Of a DNA stretch of 60,147 nt, positions 1 through 9,110 are shown one piece after another (position 1 is the stretch's first letter; every line of letters starts with the position of its first letter). The stretch lies in NCBI GenBank assembly GCA_037441725.1, contig JBBIRT010000001.1, positions 1 through 60,147 of the forward strand. Direction: 5' to 3'. Under the pieces are notes generated by a model, which saw only the letters and a program-made list of their open reading frames with translations, did not search any database and was not told the origin of the DNA. The position numbers were made by a program, and so were the translations under genes. Source of the DNA: JBBIRT01 sp037441725 (GTDB lineage Bacteria > Desulfobacterota > BSN033 > UBA1163).

Positions 1-47
1 CTCTTCACCCTTTGCTCCATGTAACTTTCGACAAAAGGAGGAAGACC

Positions 48-3000
48 TTGGAAGATTATTTATCATTCTTTGAAAAGGGGAAGGGGCCAATCAATTATAA
101 TGCGATCCGAATTTCCATCGCCTCTCCTGAAAAGATTGAATCTTGGTCCCATGGAGAGGTGAAGAAACCCGAAACCATTAACTACCGGACCTTCAAACCG
201 GAGAAGGACGGGCTTTTTTGTGCAAAAATTTTTGGTCCAACCAAAGATTATGAATGCAATTGTGGAAAATACAAACGGATGAAACATCGGGGGATTGTTT
301 GTGAGAAATGTGGGGTAGAAGTGATCCAGTCCAAGGTCCGTCGGGAAAGGATGGGCCATATTCGATTAGCCACCCCTGTCGCCCATATCTGGTTTCTTAA
401 AAGTATTCCAAGTAAGATTGGAATCCTTGCGGATATGACCTTGAGGGAATTGGAGCGGATCCTCTACTTTGAGGCCTATCTGGTTCTTGATGGGAAAAAG
501 ACCCCTCTGAAAAAGGGTGAGATCCTTTCAGAAGATCGATATCGGGAGGCCCGAGAGAAATATGGGGATGAGTTTGTAGCCTCCCAGGGAGCAGAGGCTA
601 TTCGAGAGCTGCTGAGGAATACGGATGTTAAGGAACTTTCCCAGAAACTGAGAACAGAGATGAAGGAGACTACTTCAGAGGCCAAGAAGAAGAGATTGGC
701 AAAAAGATTAAAAATCATTGAGTCCTTCTTGGAATCTGGAAACAAACCCGAGTGGATGATCTTGGAGGTGATTCCTGTCATTCCACCTGATCTCCGTCCA
801 TTGGTTCCTCTTGATGGGGGGAGGTTTGCTACCTCCGATCTTAATGATCTTTACCGGAGGGTGATCAACCGGAATAACCGCCTCAAGCGGCTTCTTGAAT
901 TGAATGCCCCCGAGATCATCATTCGGAATGAGAAGCGAATGCTTCAGGAAGCAGTGGATGCCCTCTTCGATAATGGGAAGAGGGGAAGGACGATCCTGGG
1001 AGCAAATAAGAAGCCTCTCAAATCGTTAAGTGATATGCTTAGAGGAAAACAGGGTCGCTTCCGCCAGAACCTTTTGGGAAAGCGGGTCGATTATTCCGGG
1101 CGCTCAGTCATTGTCGTTGGACCTGAATTAAAATTGCACCAGTGTGGACTTCCCAAGAAGATGGCCTTAGAACTATTTAAACCTTTCATCTATCATCGTC
1201 TGGAAGAAAAGGGTTTGGTGGCGACGATCAAGAGTGCAAAGAAGATGTTGGAGAAGGAAAAGCCCGAGGTCTGGGATGTCTTGGATGAGGTGATCCGTGA
1301 GCACCCGGTACTCCTCAATCGGGCTCCCACCCTCCATCGTCTTGGAATTCAAGCCTTTGAACCTATCTTAATCGAGGGGAAGGCCATTCAGCTTCATCCC
1401 CTTGTCTGCGCTGCATTTAATGCCGATTTCGATGGGGACCAGATGGCGGTTCATGTCCCTCTTTCTGTGGAGGCTCAATCTGAGGCGAGGATCCTCATGA
1501 TGTCCACCAACAATATCCTCTCCCCTGCCAATGGAAAGCCCATCATCATTCCAACCCAAGACATTGTTTTGGGAATTTATTATATGACCCGTGAGCGTCC
1601 ATTTGTAAAAGGGGAAGGAAAGGTCTTTTCAAATCCGGAAGAGGTGAGAATCGCTTATGATGCGCACGAGGTGGACCTCCACGCCCGTATTAAGGTACGG
1701 ATTGATGGGGAGCTCGTTGAGACCACGGTGGGTCGGGTCCTCCTTAAGGAGATTCTTCCAGAGGAGATTCCCTATCATCTGATCAACAGAACGATGAAAA
1801 AGGGAGAGCTGGCCAATCTCATCGATTATTGTTATCGATATGGAGGGGAGAAGAAGACTGTCCTCCTCTCTGACCGATTGAAGGATTTGGGTTATCGCTA
1901 TGCAACCATGGCAGGAATTTCCATTGCCATTGACGACATGCTGATTCCCTCTAATAAGGAGAAACTTTTACAAGAGGCCCAAAAAGAGATTGAGAAGGTT
2001 CAAGAACAATATACTGAAGGGTTGATCACCGATGGAGAAAGATATAATAAGATCATCGATATCTGGGCTGAGGTGACCGAGAACATTGCTGAAGTGATGC
2101 TGAAAGAACTTGGGAGTGAGGAATTGGTTGGTCCCTCTGGAGAAAAGAAGATTACTGAAAGCTTAAATCCTATTTTTATCATGGCTGACTCTGGAGCTCG
2201 AGGCAGTGCCCAACAGGTACGACAATTGGCTGGGATGCGGGGGTTAATGGCCAAGCCATCTGGCGAGATCATTGAAACACCCATTACGGCTAATTTCCGT
2301 GAGGGACTGACAGTCCTTCAATACTTCATCTCCACCCATGGGGCAAGGAAAGGACTCGCGGATACTGCCTTAAAGACCGCCAATGCCGGCTATCTCACCC
2401 GGAGGTTGGTGGATGTTGCTCAAGATGTTGTGATTACAGAGATGGATTGTGGAACCCTGGATGGGATCGAGGTGGAGTCCCTGGTCGAGGGAGGAGAAAT
2501 TATCGAATCGATGAGGGAAAGAATTCTGGGGCGGGTCGCCTTAGAGGATGTCAGGGATCCATTCTCTGGTGAGGTGATCGTCAGGGGAAATGAGGAGATT
2601 GATGAGACTTTAGCCGATCGAATTGAAGATCTCGGAATAGATAAAGTGAAGATTCGTTCTGTTCTAACCTGCAAATCGAAACGTGGGGTATGTGCCCTCT
2701 GTTACGGCAGGGATTTGGCCAGGGGAAGACTGGTCAATATTGGAGAGGCCATTGGGATCATTGCTGCCCAATCGATTGGTGAACCAGGAACCCAATTGAC
2801 GATGAGAACCTTCCATATTGGCGGGACAGCCAGCCGAAGGGCTGAGCAGACCACCTTAGAATCACGAACGGAGGGACGGGTCAAGTTTATCAATCTCAAA
2901 TCGGTCAAGAATCGTGAAGGAAACTTGATCGTCATGAACCGAAATGGAGAGATCGCCATTGTGGATGAAAGCGGAAGAGAACGAAGAAGGTTTTCTGTGA

Positions 3001-4175
3001 TTTATGGAGCCAAATTAAAGATCAAGGATGGGCAGAAGGTAAAGGAGGGGGATATTCTGGCTGAATGGGATCCGTATTCGATCCCTGTGTTGACAGAGGT
3101 CTCTGGGAGGGTAAAATTCGGTGATATCATTGAAGGGGTCACGATGCAAGAACAGGTGGATGAGTTTACAGGTCTCTCCAGAAAGGTCATTATTGAATCC
3201 AAAGACTCGGAGCTTCGTCCCAGGATCTCAATCAAGGATGAGAGAGGAAGGACCATGAACCTTCCAGGTTCGACCTCACAGGCCCGATATCTCCTGCCTG
3301 TTGGAGCCAACATCTTTGTCTCTGAAGGGGATATGGTCGAGGCAGGGGATGTCATTGTGAAGATTCCACGGGAGACCACGAAGACGAAGGACATTACAGG
3401 AGGTCTTCCCCGAGTGGCCGAACTCTTTGAGGCCAGAAAGCCCAAGGAGTATGCCCTTATTAGTGATATTGATGGGGTAGTTGAATTTGGGAAGGATTTC
3501 AAGGGTAAAAGGAAGGTGGTCATTCGACCAGAGGTGGGTGAACCGAAAGAGTATGTCATTCCAAGGGGAAAACATGTGAGCGTTCATGAGGGGGATTTCG
3601 TCAAGGCTGGTGAGGCCTTAATGGATGGGCCTTCTAACCCACACGATATCCTAAGGGTTTTGGGGGATAAGGCCTTAGCCCGATATTTAGTGGATGAGAT
3701 CCAGGAGGTATACAAACTTCAAGGAGTAAAGATCAATGATAAACATATTGAGGTCATTGTCCGTCAGATGCTCAAAAGGGTGAAGGTGAAAGAGGTGGGG
3801 GATACCCACTTCTTAGTAGACGATCAAGTGGAAAAATATGTTTTTGAAGAAGAGAATGCAAGGGTCATGAAAGAGGGGGGAAAACCTGCCGTGGGAGAAC
3901 CCCTTTTCTTGGGAATTACGAAAGCCTCTCTCATCACCGACAGCTTCTTCTCTGCCGCTTCTTTCCAAGAGACCACTAAGGTGCTCACTCAAGCCGCTGT
4001 GGCAGGGAAGATCGATTATTTATTGGGATTGAAAGAGAATGTCATCTTAGGACGCCTGATTCCAGCAGGGACCGGTCTCCAGAAGTATAAACAATTAGCG
4101 GTCTGGGTAGAAGGGTATGAAGAAGAGGGGATTAAAGGAAATGAGGGAGAAGCGGTCACGGAGGTGGCTGCCTAA
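48..4175 (+). CDS. rpoC: DNA-directed RNA polymerase subunit beta'
   Basis: Catalytic beta' subunit of RNA polymerase, about 1375 residues, a normal bacterial length. Seen: the N-terminal zinc site with Cys70, Cys72, Cys85 and Cys88; the active-site Mg motif NADFDGD near residue 460; the second zinc site (CGT and CKSKRGVCALC); the trigger-loop region around GEPGTQLTMRTFH. I place the start at TTG 48, which has AAAGGAGG at 34-41 six bases upstream and gives the family-typical beginning MEDYLSFFEK. An in-frame TTG at 12 would add 12 residues and has no such site. rpoB would be expected upstream, outside the window. The gene ends at a hairpin terminator and converges on the tol cluster. Confidence 0.98.
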   Translation: MEDYLSFFEKGKGPINYNAIRISIASPEKIESWSHGEVKKPETINYRTFKPEKDGLFCAKIFGPTKDYECNCGKYKRMKHRGIVCEKCGVEVIQSKVRRERMGHIRLATPVAHIWFLKSIPSKIGILADMTLRELERILYFEAYLVLDGKKTPLKKGEILSEDRYREAREKYGDEFVASQGAEAIRELLRNTDVKELSQKLRTEMKETTSEAKKKRLAKRLKIIESFLESGNKPEWMILEVIPVIPPDLRPLVPLDGGRFATSDLNDLYRRVINRNNRLKRLLELNAPEIIIRNEKRMLQEAVDALFDNGKRGRTILGANKKPLKSLSDMLRGKQGRFRQNLLGKRVDYSGRSVIVVGPELKLHQCGLPKKMALELFKPFIYHRLEEKGLVATIKSAKKMLEKEKPEVWDVLDEVIREHPVLLNRAPTLHRLGIQAFEPILIEGKAIQLHPLVCAAFNADFDGDQMAVHVPLSVEAQSEARILMMSTNNILSPANGKPIIIPTQDIVLGIYYMTRERPFVKGEGKVFSNPEEVRIAYDAHEVDLHARIKVRIDGELVETTVGRVLLKEILPEEIPYHLINRTMKKGELANLIDYCYRYGGEKKTVLLSDRLKDLGYRYATMAGISIAIDDMLIPSNKEKLLQEAQKEIEKVQEQYTEGLITDGERYNKIIDIWAEVTENIAEVMLKELGSEELVGPSGEKKITESLNPIFIMADSGARGSAQQVRQLAGMRGLMAKPSGEIIETPITANFREGLTVLQYFISTHGARKGLADTALKTANAGYLTRRLVDVAQDVVITEMDCGTLDGIEVESLVEGGEIIESMRERILGRVALEDVRDPFSGEVIVRGNEEIDETLADRIEDLGIDKVKIRSVLTCKSKRGVCALCYGRDLARGRLVNIGEAIGIIAAQSIGEPGTQLTMRTFHIGGTASRRAEQTTLESRTEGRVKFINLKSVKNREGNLIVMNRNGEIAIVDESGRERRRFSVIYGAKLKIKDGQKVKEGDILAEWDPYSIPVLTEVSGRVKFGDIIEGVTMQEQVDEFTGLSRKVIIESKDSELRPRISIKDERGRTMNLPGSTSQARYLLPVGANIFVSEGDMVEAGDVIVKIPRETTKTKDITGGLPRVAELFEARKPKEYALISDIDGVVEFGKDFKGKRKVVIRPEVGEPKEYVIPRGKHVSVHEGDFVKAGEALMDGPSNPHDILRVLGDKALARYLVDEIQEVYKLQGVKINDKHIEVIVRQMLKRVKVKEVGDTHFLVDDQVEKYVFEEENARVMKEGGKPAVGEPLFLGITKASLITDSFFSAASFQETTKVLTQAAVAGKIDYLLGLKENVILGRLIPAGTGLQKYKQLAVWVEGYEEEGIKGNEGEAVTEVAA

Positions 4176-4201
4176 GCATTAAATTCGTGTCGAAGAAAGG
4201 G

Positions 4202-4246
4202 AAAGGCCCATTGGATTCCGATTCTCTCCGATGGGCCTTTTCATTT
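4202..4246. terminator. Bidirectional terminator between rpoC and cpoB
   Basis: A 14-bp inverted repeat (4202-4215 with 4227-4240, one G-U wobble, core AAAGGCCCAT/ATGGGCCTTT) flanked by A-rich and T-rich sequence on either side. It lies between the convergent ends of rpoC and cpoB and can serve both strands. Confidence 0.85.
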
Positions 4247-5197
4247 AAGGGTTTCCAACTTTTTCTTGGCCATCTCAGCCTGTTCAGACTGAGGATATTT
4301 TTCAATCACCCGCTTGAGTAGATTTCTTCCATTTGTTTTATCCCCTAATTCTAAGAAGGCAAGAGCCTGCTTGAATAGGGCTGCAGGGACTTTATCCCCT
4401 TCAGGATACTTGACAATGGCCTTTTCATATTCCAAGATCGCCTTCTCATATTCTTTTTGGGTGTAATAGGTTTCCCCGATCCAAAATTGAGCGTTATCCG
4501 AGAGTTCTGTGTTTGGATATTTTTTAAGAAAGGTTTCGAATTTTTTTCGGGCGCCCTCTAAGTCATTTTTCTGAAAGGCTTCATAGGCATCCTTATAGAG
4601 ATCCCCTGCTCCAGTAGAGGGAGGTTTTATTTCGGGTGGAGGTTCCTTGATGGGAGGGGCTTTTTCAAGTTCTGACAATTTGGAAGTGAGCTTTTCCAAC
4701 TTTCCATTTAGCTCTTTAAGGCGATCCTCAAGCTCTTTCATCTTTATTTCTTGGGTTCTATATTTCTCATCAAAATATTTTCCCCGCTCCTCAAGGAGTC
4801 TTAATCGACCCTCCATCTCTGTTTTCATTCGATCCATCTCTTTGGATGGGCGTTTTGAGAAATCCTTATACTCCTCAATCTCTGAGGAAAGGGTTCGTGT
4901 TTCAGATTGAAGGTTTTCAATCCGGAGGAGGAGGTCTGCCTTGAGCCTCTGGTTTTCCGCAGAGAGATCCTTTTTAAGACTTGACAGTTCATCTTTTACA
5001 TTGATGAGGAGTCCGTCTTTCAGGGTGGATAACTCATTTTTTAAGGAGTCGTTCTCTTTTTTTAGGGCTTTTATTTCAAGATGGGCTTTATCCACTTCTT
5101 TATCAAGGACCAACACGTCGCGACTTGTAGCACATCCAAAAAGCAATAAAAAAATGAAGGGGATCATCCATTTCTTAATTTCTTCTCTGTCTATCAA
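4241..5197 (-). CDS. cpoB: Tol-Pal system protein CpoB/YbgF, lipoprotein form
   Basis: Periplasmic coordinator of the Tol-Pal system, 318 residues. Seen: a membrane segment ending in the lipobox LLFGC (Cys22), a long charged coiled coil (about residues 25-180), a proline-rich hinge (PPIKEPPPEIKPP), and C-terminal TPR repeats (about 195-318) with the family motif YKDAYEAFQKNDLEGA. The coiled coil is longer than in the E. coli protein, and the lipid-anchored N-terminus differs from the soluble enterobacterial form. The TTG start at 5197 has AAAGGAGG five bases upstream (5203-5210). It is last in the tolA-tolB-pal-cpoB order, about 100 bases after pal. Confidence 0.88.
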   Translation of the reverse strand: MIDREEIKKWMIPFIFLLLFGCATSRDVLVLDKEVDKAHLEIKALKKENDSLKNELSTLKDGLLINVKDELSSLKKDLSAENQRLKADLLLRIENLQSETRTLSSEIEEYKDFSKRPSKEMDRMKTEMEGRLRLLEERGKYFDEKYRTQEIKMKELEDRLKELNGKLEKLTSKLSELEKAPPIKEPPPEIKPPSTGAGDLYKDAYEAFQKNDLEGARKKFETFLKKYPNTELSDNAQFWIGETYYTQKEYEKAILEYEKAIVKYPEGDKVPAALFKQALAFLELGDKTNGRNLLKRVIEKYPQSEQAEMAKKKLETLK

Positions 5198-5299
5198 GTC
5201 TTCCTCCTTTCAAAGGAGCTACGCCCGAAGAACTCCATCCATTTCTCCAGGCGATCAGCTCCTTCTCTAAATAGACCGTTAATAAATGGATTAGAAATA

Positions 5300-5935
5300 T
5301 TATTTAGAGGTGATAATAAAATGGGCCCTACGATTTTTAGCCCAGGCCTCTTCATCATGGCCAGGATCAAGAGGTTTTTCCTCGCCATAACTGATGGTTG
5401 ACATACGGTCTGAGGAAATCCCGAGGGAGATGAGATAATTCTTAGTGCTGTTGGCACGTCTCTCGCCGAGGGCAAGGTTATACTCATTCGTCCCTCTTTC
5501 ATCACAATGGCCTTCGATCTGGATTTTCACATTAGGAAATTTTTTCAATAGGCTGGCATTCTCCTTTAGAATCTCAGCATCCCCTGGCCGGATATCGTAT
5601 TTGTCAAAATCAAAATGAATGTCTTTCAACAAAGAGCTCTCAAAGACAATCCCTTCCACCCCAGGTTCTTTTTTTGCGACCAGGCTCTTTTCGAATTCTC
5701 TCCGGGCGGCCTCTTCCCTCCTGGCTGCTTCCTCTCTTATTGCGGCCTCCTTTTTCCTGGCTTCTTCCTCTCTTCTTCGGGCTTCTTCCTCTCTTCTTGC
5801 AGCCTCTTCTCTTCGGGCGGCCTCTTCCTTGGTAACAGAGGGTTCTTGTTTAACAACGGTCTTTTTGGGACAACCCGTCATCAAAAACCCGACACAAAAA
5901 CTTAGTAGCATCAATAAAAAAATTTTTCTTGCCAT
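5300..5935 (-). CDS. pal: Peptidoglycan-associated lipoprotein Pal
   Basis: Outer-membrane lipoprotein that binds peptidoglycan and TolB, 211 residues. Seen: signal peptide with lipobox MTGC (Cys22); then a run of about 40 residues of EEAARRE/EEARRRE repeats predicted to form a rigid charged helix; then an OmpA-like domain (about residues 90-211) with HFDFDKYDIRP, GHCDERGTNEYN and the closing RRAHFIITSK. The ATG at 5935 is chosen because AAAGGAGG lies at 5941-5948 and it puts the signal peptide at the N-terminus; an upstream in-frame start would prefix it with 15 charged residues. The repetitive helical linker is longer than in typical Pal. It starts 23 bases after tolB. Confidence 0.93.
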   Translation of the reverse strand: MARKIFLLMLLSFCVGFLMTGCPKKTVVKQEPSVTKEEAARREEAARREEEARRREEEARKKEAAIREEAARREEAARREFEKSLVAKKEPGVEGIVFESSLLKDIHFDFDKYDIRPGDAEILKENASLLKKFPNVKIQIEGHCDERGTNEYNLALGERRANSTKNYLISLGISSDRMSTISYGEEKPLDPGHDEEAWAKNRRAHFIITSK

Positions 5936-5958
5936 TTCAACCTCCTTTAAACGTTTTT

Positions 5959-7263
5959 TTAATCCAATCGCTTTGACCAAGCCGGACTTTTTTCACCTCC
6001 TTTCGATGAGGTAAGACTCCTCTGGTTAAATCCATTGGCATTCATGATGAAGATCTTTGGTGAACCTGTCCGGGTTGAGCTGAAGGCAATGTAGCGGCCA
6101 TCCGGAGACCAACAGGGACTTTCATTATTCCCTGAGTTGGAAGTCAGCCTTCGCAGGCCTGATCCATCGCTTCCAATGGTAAAGATTTGATAACTACCTT
6201 CCACCCTCCCGCAAAAAGCGATCTGGTCTCCTTTGGGAGACCAAGAAGGGTTGGTATTATAATTTCCCTCAAAGGTAAGACGGCGCACATTGGATCCATC
6301 CTGAGCCATAATATAAATTTGAGGAGAACCAGATCGATCGGAGACAAAGGCAATCCACTGACCATCCGGGGACCAAGTGGGTGAGGCTTCGTTCCCATGG
6401 CTCTTGGTCAATTTTCTGGGGTTCTTCCCATTGGCATCGACGATAAAAATTTCTGACTTTCCTTCCATCCCCATCATCAGGGCAATCTTTTTCCCATCCG
6501 GAGACCATGAGGGTGAGGCATTGAGTCCTGGAAAAGAAGAGAACTTTTGGAGATTTTTCCCGTCCAGATCGATAAGGTAAAGGTCAGGATTGCGTCTGAG
6601 ATAAGAGGTAAAGGCAATCCTTCTTCCCTCTGGAGACCACACCGGTGAAATATTAATGGATTGGTTGTTGGTTAACTGTTTGAGGTTTGCCCCGTCAAAA
6701 TCAGCAATGAAAATCTCTTTTGCTGATCCTTGAGTCACTGTGAAGGCAAGCTTTGTATTGTGGACCCCATTTTCCCCTGTTAATTGGTAGATGGTTTCAT
6801 CTGCGATCCGATGAACCATGGTTCGGAGAGTTGAAATGGGTCCTTCATACTGTTTCCCCACCAGATGTTTTTGCTCTATTAAATCGAAAAGATGAAATTT
6901 CAACCTTAATCGAAGGCCATCCGATTCAAGAAAGGCCTCCCCGGATAGAAGGATTTCTCCCCCAGAGGATTCCCACTCTGGTAAAGAGGAGGTATTCGGG
7001 ATCCCTTCTCTGTCCTTAAGCAGGGGAGGAAGCTTAGAGACATCGATTACCTTGAAAAAGCCCGAAAGGGTGAGGTCGCTGGTTAAAATTTCATAGACTC
7101 TTTCTGAAAGGGAGGGAGGAGTTTTTTCAATCGCTTTCCATTTTGCAAGGGTGATGGGGATCTGGACTAAGGTGGGGGCGTTGATATCCAGGTAGATCCT
7201 TGCCTCAGCCAGGCCAGGGAAGATCAAAAAGATAAGAAGAGAAAAAATTCGATACCTCATCAT
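5959..7263 (-). CDS. tolB: Tol-Pal translocation protein TolB
   Basis: Periplasmic beta-propeller of the Tol-Pal envelope-integrity system, 434 residues, normal length. Seen: an N-terminal signal peptide ending near AEA, the TolB N-terminal domain (LSERVYEILTSDLTLSGFFKVID), then six WD40-like blades with the recurring pattern P-W/S-WSPDG-I-AF and DG-NLKQLT. Its ATG overlaps the tolA stop (7260-7263), so the two are translationally coupled. A second ATG directly follows and is an equally possible start. tolQ and tolR are not in the cluster. Confidence 0.95.
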   Translation of the reverse strand: MMRYRIFSLLIFLIFPGLAEARIYLDINAPTLVQIPITLAKWKAIEKTPPSLSERVYEILTSDLTLSGFFKVIDVSKLPPLLKDREGIPNTSSLPEWESSGGEILLSGEAFLESDGLRLRLKFHLFDLIEQKHLVGKQYEGPISTLRTMVHRIADETIYQLTGENGVHNTKLAFTVTQGSAKEIFIADFDGANLKQLTNNQSINISPVWSPEGRRIAFTSYLRRNPDLYLIDLDGKNLQKFSSFPGLNASPSWSPDGKKIALMMGMEGKSEIFIVDANGKNPRKLTKSHGNEASPTWSPDGQWIAFVSDRSGSPQIYIMAQDGSNVRRLTFEGNYNTNPSWSPKGDQIAFCGRVEGSYQIFTIGSDGSGLRRLTSNSGNNESPCWSPDGRYIAFSSTRTGSPKIFIMNANGFNQRSLTSSKGGEKSPAWSKRLD

Positions 7264-8018
7264 CTGATCATATCCGGTGTAAAGTGCATTTCATATTCAA
7301 GGGTATTTTCACCGATCTCTCTTGGAATGGGTGGAAAGGGTTCTGCCTTTTTAATAGCTCTCATCGCACTCTGATCATATATAATATTTCCTGATCTTTT
7401 TTCAAGTTTCTGCCTCTGAACCTTTCCATCCTTATCTATTATTACGACAATAACCGTCTCTAAGTCAACCATTTCTTTGAGGAGGTTTTCAGGGATGGTC
7501 CAGGCCTCCAAAATTTTTGCCTTCACAATACTGGAATAGATGGCTAACATTTCAGGGGAAGGCTTTAGGGGAGAGGGTTGAGGAGGGCTTGGAACAGGGG
7601 GGGAGGGCCGTTCCTCAGGCTGTTCCTTTTTGGCCAATCTTTTTTGGATATCATCAAGGGCAATCTTTTTCCGGATGTCTTCGAGGGCCTCTTCAAGCGA
7701 TTTAAGAGATTCTTTCTTTTCTTCTGCTTTTTTCACCTTCTCGACAATATCGTCTTTCTTTGGTTTTACGATGGGTTTTGGTTTCTCGACAGGCTTAATC
7801 TTTTCTTCTTTGGGAGGAGGGGGTGGAGGAGGTTTGGGAATTTCAGGTTCGGTGATTGGAAGAGGCATGAGGCTCACGGTATAGGGCAAAGGCTGAACTT
7901 CAGTGATGGTTGGCCAAGGGTTGAGACTGAGGAAGATCACAATGGCCATATGAATGGCCAAAGAGATTCCGCCTGTTTTCACTAAAGGATTGATACGCCT
8001 TCTTTTCAGATGAGTCAT
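7260..8018 (-). CDS. tolA: TolA/TonB-type energy-transducing protein
   Basis: Inner-membrane protein linking proton-motive force to the outer membrane. Seen: a basic N-terminus (HLKRRRIN), one transmembrane helix (about residues 16-34), a proline/lysine-rich periplasmic linker with PPPPPPP and KPKPIVKPKK, a charged helix, and a C-terminal TonB/TolA domain (about residues 165-252, IVKAKILEAW ... AIKKAEPFPPIP). I call it TolA because it is coupled to tolB and pal, but the proline-rich linker is TonB-like. I choose ATG 8018 because it puts the basic N-terminus just before the membrane helix; the ribosome site there is weak, and an in-frame upstream start would overlap the LysR gene. It begins one base after the LysR stop codon. 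Confidence 0.82.
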   Translation of the reverse strand: MTHLKRRRINPLVKTGGISLAIHMAIVIFLSLNPWPTITEVQPLPYTVSLMPLPITEPEIPKPPPPPPPKEEKIKPVEKPKPIVKPKKDDIVEKVKKAEEKKESLKSLEEALEDIRKKIALDDIQKRLAKKEQPEERPSPPVPSPPQPSPLKPSPEMLAIYSSIVKAKILEAWTIPENLLKEMVDLETVIVVIIDKDGKVQRQKLEKRSGNIIYDQSAMRAIKKAEPFPPIPREIGENTLEYEMHFTPDMIR

Positions 8019-8019
8019 T

Positions 8020-8979
8020 TTATTTCTTCTGATGTCTAAGAAATTGGAGGAAATCCTTCCCCAAGGGAGACAAGGTCCTCCCACGATGAGAAACGATATA
8101 GATCTGACGGGAGATTGATTCCATTCCTTTTATCTCAATTTGGTAAAGTAAATTCCGTTCCAATTCCTCTTTAACCGCTCTTTTGGAAATAAAGGCAAGA
8201 CCTAATTTTGCCTTCACCCCCTCCTTCAACGATGAAGTGCTCCCCATCTCCATCACGACATTAAACTGCTTTAAACTTATCCCAATTCTTTTTAAAGCCC
8301 TTTCCACAGTCATCTGGGTTCCAGATCCCTCTTCACGAATGATCCATGGCTCTTTTAATAAATCCTCTAACGTTGGTCTTTTCTTTTGAATTCGAAAAGG
8401 GTGATCGGGTGGGGAGACGACGATAATCTCATCCTCTTCAAACATTTCGTATTGTAGGGAGGGATGGTTAAGCATTGCGCCAATGATGCCAAACTCAACA
8501 TTAAATTCCAGGACATATTGGAGGATCACCTTCGTATCAGCAATTTTTAAGGAGATAAGATAATGGGGCCGTTTCTTCTTAAAATCACTGATTAGCTTTG
8601 GGAGAAGGTATTCTCCTGGAATGGTGCTTGCCCCAATAGAGAGTTCTCCTCGTATCCCCTGAGAATATTCACTTAAGAGATTCAACAACTCTTTTCGGGT
8701 ACTCATTATTTTTGATGCATACTTGAGAAGGATTTCCCCAGCTTGAGTAAGTCGGGCCTCCCTATTGGTCCTATCAAAGAGTTGGAGGGAGAGACTTTTC
8801 TCTAAGGAGAGGATGTGGCCACTTACGGTGGGTTGGGTGAGAAATAGATCTTCCGCCGCCCTGGAAAAACTTTTCAGTGTAGCCACACGGCAAAATGTCT
8901 CCAAATGCTTAAAATCAAATTTTAATTGTTTCTTTTCCACTCCAGCAGTTATATTAAACCCATACATTATAAAATTCAA
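8020..8979 (-). CDS. LysR-family transcriptional regulator (CysB/selenium-associated-like)
   Basis: Transcription factor of 319 residues. Seen: an N-terminal winged helix-turn-helix (about residues 22-82, KHLETFCRVATLKSFSRAAEDLFLTQPTVSGHI) and a LysR substrate-binding domain (about 105-315, with GASTIPGEYLLPKLI and EEGSGTQMTVERA). The overall pattern resembles the selenium-metabolism-associated LysR group and CysB-like regulators, from memory of the family. The TTG at 8979 has AAGGGA about five bases upstream; an ATG four codons later is an alternative. The next gene downstream is tolA, one base away, so read-through into the tol cluster is likely. It is separated from groEL by a strong terminator. 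Confidence 0.85.
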   Translation of the reverse strand: MNFIMYGFNITAGVEKKQLKFDFKHLETFCRVATLKSFSRAAEDLFLTQPTVSGHILSLEKSLSLQLFDRTNREARLTQAGEILLKYASKIMSTRKELLNLLSEYSQGIRGELSIGASTIPGEYLLPKLISDFKKKRPHYLISLKIADTKVILQYVLEFNVEFGIIGAMLNHPSLQYEMFEEDEIIVVSPPDHPFRIQKKRPTLEDLLKEPWIIREEGSGTQMTVERALKRIGISLKQFNVVMEMGSTSSLKEGVKAKLGLAFISKRAVKEELERNLLYQIEIKGMESISRQIYIVSHRGRTLSPLGKDFLQFLRHQKK

Positions 8980-9050
8980 GTTATCCCTTGATCTTCAATA
9001 CGTTTTTCCTATTTTTTAGGTTGGGATAAATTGTCGAAATGAGGCAAAAT

Positions 9051-9090
9051 AAAAAGGGCTTAGGAAAAAAATGATTTCCCAAGCCCTTTT
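9051..9090 (-). terminator. groESL operon terminator
   Basis: Inverted repeat 9052-9067 with 9075-9090 (AAAAGGGCTT.GGAAA pairing, one wobble). Read on the minus strand it follows the groEL stop by about 20 bases and ends in a T-rich stretch, so it is a good intrinsic terminator. Confidence 0.85.
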
Positions 9091-9110
9091 CTTGTATATT
9101 GAAAGAAATT

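Noticed and set aside
2000..3559. Long antisense reading frames over rpoC
   Set aside because: They mirror the codon bias of rpoC, have no family likeness and no ribosome sites.
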